64,000 nucleotides of DNA from Alitta virens. Its lineage: Eukaryota > Annelida > Polychaeta > Phyllodocida > Nereididae. Position 1 is the stretch's first letter. Every line of letters starts with the position of its first letter. The notes beneath the pieces are model-generated. The model saw only the letters and a list, made by a program, of their open reading frames with translations, searched no databases and was not told the origin of the DNA. A program made the translations under genes and the position numbers. Of the stretch, positions 56,852 through 64,000 are shown in pieces. The stretch spans positions 37,904,685 through 37,968,684 of the forward strand of contig OW028578.1 in assembly GCA_932294295.1 (NCBI GenBank). Reading direction: 5' to 3'.

Positions 56852-58207
56852 ATGATGGAAGTTACAAATTCTCATGAGCAGAGTGCAAACAAAGATGGTA
56901 CTGAGTCACGAAAGAGACAGTTGTCTGACAATGTGGAGCCAACTGGAGTATCTCCAGAGGCTAAGAAGCCAGTTATGGTTGACAGAATGAGTTTGAAGAT
57001 GCCAGATGATGATGCTCTTCCATTAGATTGGTTTAAAGCTCTCTTTGCTCAGATGGAGACCATGTGTGAACATTATGAAGAATTTAAACAGTCCCTTGAA
57101 TTTAACCAAAATGAATTGGCTGATTGTAAAAAAATGGTTAGTAACATTTCAAAAGAAACATGTGCTTTGAAAACTGAGTTGAGCTTCCTTAAGTGTGAAA
57201 ATCAAGACCTTAAGGTACAGTACACTGCCTTGGCTGAAAAACAAATAAAAACTGAAATCCACTTAAGAGAAAAAAACCTGATTTTTGAAGGGATTATAGA
57301 AACATATGATGAAGATTCAGCCATGTTGTATGGCAAAGTTGTTCGAGCACTTAACAACATAAAGGCATTCAATGGCAATGCAGAACGAGTGTTTATTGGT
57401 AAAGTCCACAGGGTTGGTCCATACATCAAGGGACAGATGCGTCCAGTGGTTTGTCACTTTATCAGGGATAATGACATTCAGTTTATCATGAAGAACAGAT
57501 CCCAGTTACCCCAGAATATTTTTGTACATGATGATTTCCCCCCAGAGATCGATAATAGGAGACGTATCCTTCGCCCAATTTTCAATAAGGCCAAAGCAAT
57601 GGACAATTATAAAGGGAAATGCAGACTAGTCCAGGACAAGTTTATTATACATGGCAAAGCCTTTACTGTGGAACCAATAAACAATTTACATCAATTGCCT
57701 CCTGAACTGCATCCAAGATCTGCTGCAGAAAAGCAAAATGATGACGTTATTGTGTTTTTTACTAAAGGCTCACCCTTTAGTAATTTTCATTTCTCTCCAT
57801 TTGTTAAAGAAAACACAAAGTACTGTTGTAATGAACAATAAATACAGGCCAAAAAAGCTAAACTGTTCAACGATGACTTGTCGCAGTCAAAAATCATGAA
57901 AAGTATGGATCCGTACGTAATCAAGAGACTTGGCAGAGCGGTAAACAATTTTGTACAACAGAAATGGGAGCGAGTAGCAAAGCAAATTGCACTGGATGGT
58001 TGTCTTGCGAAGTTCACTCAAAACAAAGAACTGTTGGATGCTCTGTTAAAGACTGGTTCTAAAACCATTGGTGAAGCATCGAAAGACTCTTTTTGGGGTA
58101 TAGGCAAATCTCTGGATGATCCCAGTGTTTTTGACTCACATGCATGGCCTGGTGAAAACTTGCTGGGAAATGTATTGACCTATGTCCGTGAACAATTAAA
58201 AGATTGA
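56852..58207 (+). pseudogene. LINE-B ORF1 with NADAR domain, one nonsense codon
   Basis: One frame of 451 codons, the same length as LINE-A ORF1, with a single TAA at codon 330 (57839-57841). Residues 1-55 are polar and basic; 60-135 are a coiled coil; 138-230 are an RRM-like region with EKNLIFEGI and KVHRVGP; a C-terminal subdomain runs to about 285. The NADAR domain follows: SPFSNF (307-312), EQ-stop-IQAKKAKLF around codon 330 (Tyr is usual at the stop), a Trp in KWERVAKQ, LAKF, LLKTGSKTIGEA, WGIG, GENLLGNVL and a final VREQL. The stop removes most of the NADAR domain unless read through; one base change from a Tyr codon explains it. Sequence identity with LINE-A ORF1 is low, so the fusion is old in LINEs of this genome. 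Confidence 0.85.
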
Positions 58208-58551
58208 TTACACAATGCAAAGCCCTAAAGAAAATTGACTGGTATATTTTACATTGTCCTTATGCATAGTTTATTAATATTGCAAGGAAATTTGTCCAGA
58301 AAACTGGTCATTAATCTTGCCCAACTGATTAATGACTTTTTTTTTGATTTTTTTTTTTTTGTTTTTTTGTTTTTTTCTTTTGTTGTAAACATGAAGAAGC
58401 CTATATATATGATTTGGTTGTTGACTATGGTTATTTTTGTTACATTTGTTACATTCATGCACCTTTGGGTGTTTTATGTGGATTGCACAATGCTGAGGTT
58501 TCATAATATGCATAGTTGGTTTATTGATATTGATTTTCAAAACATTAATAC
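58208..58551 (+). other. LINE-B inter-ORF region with ATGA overlap
   Basis: A T-rich tract (58328-58385) and a small frame that from the ATG at 58391 encodes a single hydrophobic segment. It ends in TGA overlapping the ORF2 start as ATGA (58552-58555). Such overlaps permit reinitiation in some LINEs. Whether the small frame is translated is unknown. Confidence 0.4.
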
Positions 58552-61500
58552 ATGACTGACTTGAATAGCCTTGAAAATGATGAAAAATTTAATTTTGCAA
58601 AGTTAATAGATGTAGAGGATGCATTATATACTGACTGCACATACTTGAATTTAGATGACAATTGTGATTATCCTGAAACAGGAAGTTCCTTTACTGTAGC
58701 TCATTTTAATATTCATAGTATCCCAAATAAGTATGATGACTTCCTTGGATTATTAGACAAATTAAAGGGTAAATGCATATTACCAAATGTAATTTTACTC
58801 TGTGAAACTTTTCTCAATGTAAATAATTTTGACAGATTTAATTTTCACAATTATGACCTCCTCAGTGAATACAGAAAAAATAAATCAAAAGGAGGTGTTT
58901 CGATAATGGTAAAGTCTGATCTGAAATATTATGTAAGGAATGATCTTGTTATTTTTCATGAACTATAACTTGAATCAATTTTTATTGAAGTACCATGGAA
59001 TAATAAGCCAAATATTGTAATAGGTGAAATATACAGGGTTCCTGGTACTAATGAGACTGAGTTTTTGACTACATATGAAAATGTAATAATCAAGATTAAG
59101 AATGAACACAAGAGAGTAATTATTGGTACAGATCAAAATTTAGACTACCTAAAAATAAATATGCACAATAAAACCATGGAATTTTTTGATATGAATATGT
59201 CATATAATCTGATGCCAGTAATATATAAACCAACACGTGTGACCCATTCTACAGCTACGCTGATAGATAACATTTATATTGATGTTGAAATATGTCATAA
59301 TGTGAGGTCTCATATTGTAGTAACTGATATTTCTGATCACTTTTTATGTATAGCCACAATCAAGGATAATAGTATTGCACACAAATTTGCTAAAATATTC
59401 ACAACTAGGAAAATTAATGATGGTGTTATTCGTAATGTCAGGGGTGCACTGTACAATAAGGACTGGTCCTATCTTGAACAGTTTTCTATAAATGAAGCAA
59501 CTGATGTTCTTAACAAAGAGATTAATGAAGTGATTGAGCATTATGCTCCCTTGAAAACAGTGAATCTAGGTAAAACAAACAAACACAGTGAATTGCCTTG
59601 TCCATGGTTTACAACAGGATTAAGAACTTCAAGTGTGAAATGTTATAAGTTGTTCAAAAAAGTATTACATAAACCACGTGACAGTCCAGAATATAAACTC
59701 TATAGAGAATATAGAAATATGTATAATATATTAAGGAGAAAGGCAAAATTTAGATATTATAATGAGATAATCTCTGATACACAAAGAGACTCCAAAAAGT
59801 TGTGGGCAACATTGAACAGAATTACGGGAAAGATAAGAAATAAGAAGGATATTAGTGAGGAAATAATTGTAAATGGTATTAAAGAAACAGATGAGAAAAC
59901 AATTAGCAATGCTTTCGCCAAATACTACAGTGAAATAGGTAAAAAATTGTCAGAAAACTTAAGCCATGAAGGTGGCTCTGGTGATCCATATTCAAACATT
60001 ACAGAGAGAGTTAATTCAAATAGCTTTTTATTTCCAACAACCCAGAATGAAATAGAAAAGATAATTAAGAATTTAAAATCTAAAAACAGTAAAGGGTATG
60101 ACAATGTATCAAATAATATTCTTAAAGGTATATATCCCAGTATTCTTAAAGCATTGTGGATTATATTTAATAAGTCTTTAATATCTGGTGAATTTCCAAA
60201 TAGTATGAAATTAGCTATTATTAGACCACTATATAAAACAAAAGACATTTATGAAATTTGTAATTACAGGCCAATATCACTACTACCAGTAATTTCAAAA
60301 ATTTTAGAAAAATTAATTAGCAATAGATTAGTAAAATTTTTCACAAAGCATAAAATTCTATACGAGGGGCAATATGGGTTTAGGAGACAAAGAAATACAA
60401 CAGATGCTATTATGGATTTAACTGGTAACATATTACATAGTTTTAATAAGGGAATGTTTACAATAGGAATATTTTTAGATATGACTAAGGCTTTTGATAG
60501 TATTAAACACGAAACATTATTATATAAATTACAGAATTATGGCATTAGAGGTACAGTTTTCAATTGGTTAAAAAGTTATTTAAGTAATAGGAAACTGCAA
60601 GTAAAATTTAAAAATACCCTTTCAGATCAGTACACAGTTGATTTTGGTATTCCACAGGGCTCTGTATTAGGCCCTTTATTGTATATTGTCCTTGCAAATG
60701 ATTTGATCAAATGTTTAAAATTTTGTTCCTGTGTATCATTTGCAGATGACACAACAGTTTTTGCATCAGGTAGAAATATTAAATTCCTATTTAAAAAAGT
60801 AAATGAAGATCTTAAAAGATTAAATTTATGGTTCGTAAGTAATTCCTTATCCCTTAATGTAGAAAAGTCTAATTATATCTTGTTCAGAATGAAAAGTAAG
60901 AAAATAAATTGTAACAACAAGATTGAGATTGGGGGCAAAGAAATAAGGAATGTTAGAGATACAAAATTTTTGGGGGTAGTTATTGATGAAAATCTTGACT
61001 GGAACAGCCATGTTAAACATATGTTATCTAAACTGACTGCAGGAATTCACAGTTTAAATATGGTAAAAAATATTGTTCCTTTTTATTTAAAGCGCATAAT
61101 ATATTTAGCAAATATACAGAGTCATTTGAATTATGCCGTGTGTGTTTGGGGATCTATGTTAACTTCAAGTAATCGAAATAAAGTAAAAGTAAAGCAAAAT
61201 CATGCAATTAGAGCCATTTTTAATCTCAATAGAAGAACATCTGTGAAACCATTTATAAAAAAGGCCAGACTATTGAATTTTGAAGATTTGATGAATTTGT
61301 CACTTTTAAATATTTCATATAGATATGTAAATGATTATCTCCCACTTCGTATTACTAATTTATATGAGATACAAACACATGATCGAATTACTCGCAATAG
61401 AAACTCACTGCTTACACCTGTTCACAGTTTAGAAATATATAATAAAAGTTTTTTGGGTAGAGCACCTCATCTTTGGTTACATTTATCAAATACTCTAAAA

Positions 61501-61563
61501 TCAGCTAAAACTAAAAAACTGTTTTCTAAAACTTACACACATTCTTGTATAAGTTCCTACTAA
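58552..61563 (+). pseudogene. LINE-B ORF2: APE endonuclease and reverse transcriptase, one nonsense codon
   Basis: A frame of 1,003 codons with one TAA at codon 139 (58966-58968), inside the endonuclease. Endonuclease motifs: HFNIHS, LCETFL, GGVSI, GTDQN (the D-x-N of the usual GDFN is kept) and ISDHF. RT motifs: KSKNSKGYDNVSNN, NYRPISLLP, YGFRRQ, LDMTKAFDSI, IPQGSVLGPL, FADDTTVF (FADD at 60739-60750) and LGVVIDENLDWNSH. The rest continues to a normal C-terminus. The stop fits a single C-to-T change in CAA. Except for the two stops in ORF1 and ORF2 the element looks intact, so it is a young copy. The family differs clearly from LINE-A and LINE-C. Confidence 0.9.
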
Positions 61564-61915
61564 AGTATGTACATGTATTGAAATAATTGGTGTGACATAT
61601 ATTTACTTATATTGAAATTGATTGATATGAATGTCAAATGTTCGATAATTATTTTTGCTGTATTGAATTGTATTTCTTCTTCTTTTTTGTCTTTGCTTCT
61701 ATGTTAATACATAATTATTAACTATTTTTCATTTTGATTAAACTTTTATAAAAGGGAGCACCCACCCTATCGGGTGATAGTATATGATACTCGGGTGTAT
61801 CCCTTGCACCAATCTGATATGTTATATATTGTTACTATGTTGAATATGATTTGCAAAATGTACTCACTTTGTTTGGTGCAAATAAAAAATAAAATAAAAA
61901 AATAAAAAATAATCA
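61564..61915 (+). other. LINE-B 3' untranslated region and A-rich tail
   Basis: ACCCACCC-TATC-GGGTG (about 61761-61777) can form a stem-loop. The element ends in AATAAAAAATAAAATAAAAAA-type repeats at 61882-61912. The ending unit differs from those of LINE-A and LINE-C. Confidence 0.65.
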
Positions 61916-62012
61916 GCTTTATTCAATGCAATCTACATCTGATATGAAAAATCAATGATTTAGATCCGAAAAGATCGACGCTTGAAAGTTATATCCCAGA
62001 TAGCATACCAAA

Positions 62013-62632
62013 TCAGTATTCATCTCCCTCATACTCCGCCACTGCCTTCATGGCATCCTCACAGATGATAGGTTTCGTCTCCCTCACCATTCGCTCCACC
62101 AAGTGCTTGTCCCGGAGGCCATAGAGATATGCCCCTAGCAGGGCCCTCTCCTGGTCAGCATTCCTGGTTAGCCCAAAATGGCCGCTTCCCGATACCTTCT
62201 TCCATAAGCAGCGGTGGACTCATAGGCCCCTGGTTGCACTTTCTCCACTTTATCTCGTAGCCGGTCTACCTCGTGTTTAGACAAAAAATTATCAGAAAGG
62301 TATTTCCTCAATCCCGCCCAATCCGCAGTCCTCTGGTCTGGGAAGGCAGACAGAAATATCTCTTCCGCTCGCAGAGGTCCCTCAGCAGTCTGCCCAGCCA
62401 CATATACAGTTCTTTCTGTGTAAGGCAGAGTTAGTTCCACTTCCTGGAACCACTGTCGCAGCCGGCCTGTAGAGGAGCCATCACATGCTGTGACTCTCTT
62501 GGCTTGGGAATCTGCCTTGCTTCTTTCTCCGTTCTCCTTTAACTGTTTCTCCTGATTTTGTAACAAAACCGCTGTGTTTCTATGCCCATCGGTTTGGCTC
62601 CTAAGGAACTGTCGGAACTGGTCTTCATTCAT
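62013..62632 (-). pseudogene. Gag capsid fragment of a Ty3-like LTR retrotransposon
   Basis: The ATG at 62632 opens 154 codons to a TAA at 62168-62170. A one-base deletion there shifts the frame; the adjacent frame continues to a TGA at 62013-62015. Together about 205 residues have the helical pattern of a Ty3/Gypsy capsid (WAGLRKYLSDNF, YESTAAYGRRYREAA, LLGAYLYGLRDK). Gag forms the particle that packages element RNA. No zinc knuckle, protease or pol follows; the 3' end of LINE-B lies 100 bp further, so the rest was lost or separated. The LTR and primer-binding site upstream are in correct order. Similar capsids have been domesticated as cellular genes, but the frameshift argues against that. 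Confidence 0.75.
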
Positions 62633-62921
62633 CCTTGCGAACGTGAGATTGGTCTTGGTGCGAGACTGTACTTTCTTTTAACAATTCATCTTTTACACCA
62701 ACCTGGCTGCGTTCACTTCAGAGTTGTTATGCACATGAGTGATGAAGTTGCACTCCTTAGTTGCTCCACAGCTACCAAGCTGGGTTGTCATGAAGACACA
62801 CATTTCCCCTCGTGTCTAGAGTAAAAACAGACTTCTCTATCCATCTTTCAAGTATCCATCTTGTTCACACCAAGATATATTCCTTGATAACACAGTTCTG
62901 CACTCAGACTGGAAATCACAT

Positions 62922-62933
62922 CAGGGTCACCAA
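62922..62933 (-). other. Primer-binding site of the LTR element
   Basis: TTGGTGACCCTG directly follows the LTR end (ACTTACA) on the minus strand. The TGG start fits pairing with a tRNA CCA end; the tRNA is not assigned. Confidence 0.65.
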
Positions 62934-63539
62934 TGTAAGTCTCATCACCATTCTCCAAGTTAGGTCCTTAGGTGAAAACTCATCATAGTCCACAATTCAA
63001 TATGTATATAAGTGTAATTTCTTTTCTCAGAATAAAGCAAGACAAAGGTCAAGGGTAAAGTATATGACTGGTCTCTCCTGCTCAAATTCAAAGATGCAGG
63101 ATTTTCCTCTTATTATCTTATATAGGGAATGACTCTGCATGGTCACTCCTCTCTCTCTCCATTGGCCAGAGGCCCACATCCAATCATAAAATTACAACAA
63201 TTTCACATCTAACCAATAAGCAATTGTACAATTTCAAAATATCTCAATTCATTACATAACTTTGCTGTTGGAATCATTCCCACCATTTCTGGCATCTAAT
63301 TACTGTGGATGACAATGGGCATTGTGGCCAAGGGTTTTAATTAAACCCCCTTTCTTATCAAACCCTTTTTGGCTGTAGTGGCTTCTTTGTCCCTGTAGCC
63401 AGATTTGGACAGTCAAAGAAATCAACTGCCCACCTGGTCAGCCACAGCCATTGTCTTGGCCACCCCAGAACCCATTGTCCCAGTTCCCATTGTGTTCTGA
63501 GAACACCCTTCAGTGGACGCATTAAACTTCATCCCAACA
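62934..63539 (-). mobile_element. 5' LTR of the Ty3-like element
   Basis: On the minus strand it starts TGTTGGGATG (63539) and ends ACTTACA (62934), 606 bp. It has a TATATAAG box at 63124-63117 and is followed by the primer-binding site and gag. The second LTR is not in the window. No target-site duplication can be checked. Confidence 0.7.
63117..63124 (-). promoter_or_regulatory. TATA box of the LTR
   Basis: TATATAAG on the minus strand, about 183 bp before the end of the LTR. Confidence 0.5.
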
Positions 63540-64000
63540 GCCAGTGAAAACATTAAATACATTATATTCAAACTTTAAATGCTTATCTTATAGGTACAGA
63601 TATATACAATCACACACATAATAATCACACACATAAAAATCATACATATAAAATCAATACATACAAATAACTAATAACATACATACATGGAAATAATAAT
63701 CAACACATATAAACAATAAACAATTAATCAACACATAGCCTACAAATAGAAATATTAATCAGTTGTAGTTTGGGCAGAGATAAAAGCCTAGTGCTTTTTA
63801 CAATGTGTACCAAGTTATTATTGCATTCGCGTGATATTAGCATGATACTTTTTAAAAGTCGTCATGTTGCTGATCTCGTGCAATAAACTTGGTTAGAAAT
63901 GATTGTCTTACAGTGCTACATTATCCTTACAATTAGTTTATCACATTAGCAGAACAATTTCTAATTTAGCAAGTTATAGGTAAAATACAATGACACAGTC
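63540..64000. other. Gene-free right edge
   Basis: AT-rich, with ACACACATAATAATC-type short repeats near 63610-63660. No gene seen. Confidence 0.4.

Overview
The window reads as nuclear DNA of an animal, probably a marine invertebrate. It is AT-rich and has intron-containing genes, tRNA-derived SINEs, several APE-type non-LTR retrotransposons (LINEs), a Ty3-like LTR element, a PIF/Harbinger transposase exon and abundant satellites. Repeated TAGGCCT words near the left edge and the gene types would suit an echinoderm or hemichordate, but this is a weak inference. Nothing looks bacterial.

Only two host-type genes are convincing. A secreted leucine-rich-repeat protein with a C-terminal PAN/apple-like exon is on the minus strand (exons 9665-7982 and 5724-5507). 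An intronless class A GPCR is on the minus strand at 49408-48272. The LRR gene sits inside a large inverted duplication (arms about 4525-7325 and 12853-16180), which also carries an orphan second copy of the PAN exon.

Layout. 0-2.1 kb: Harbinger transposase exon and a decayed LINE (LINE-D). 3.3-4.0 kb: solo LTR with heat-shock-like elements. 4.5-16.2 kb: inverted duplication around the LRR gene. 11.9-23.4 kb: copies of an inverted-repeat (foldback) family. 23.4-36.7 kb: LINE-A, whose reverse transcriptase is split by a 7.4 kb transposon that duplicated TTAA. 37-47.6 kb: SINEs, GATA and 10-bp arrays, LINE-C 3' half, small MITEs. 48.3-49.4 kb: GPCR. 50.3-56.2 kb: 35-, 11- and 12-bp tandem arrays, a nearly perfect 1,141-bp tandem duplication, and SINEs. 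56.8-61.9 kb: LINE-B, nearly intact. 62.0-63.5 kb: LTR, primer-binding site and gag of a Ty3-like element on the minus strand.

The most interesting observation is that both LINEs with a visible ORF1 (LINE-A and LINE-B, clearly different families) encode an ORF1 protein with the usual coiled coil and RNA-binding region followed by a complete NADAR domain. The NADAR superfamily acts on ADP-ribose-type and N-glycosidic substrates, and some members reverse ADP-ribosylation of guanine in DNA. A LINE carrying such an enzyme next to its nucleic-acid chaperone could counter host ADP-ribosylation of its RNA, cDNA or target DNA. That role is inference. The domain assignment rests on motifs read by eye.
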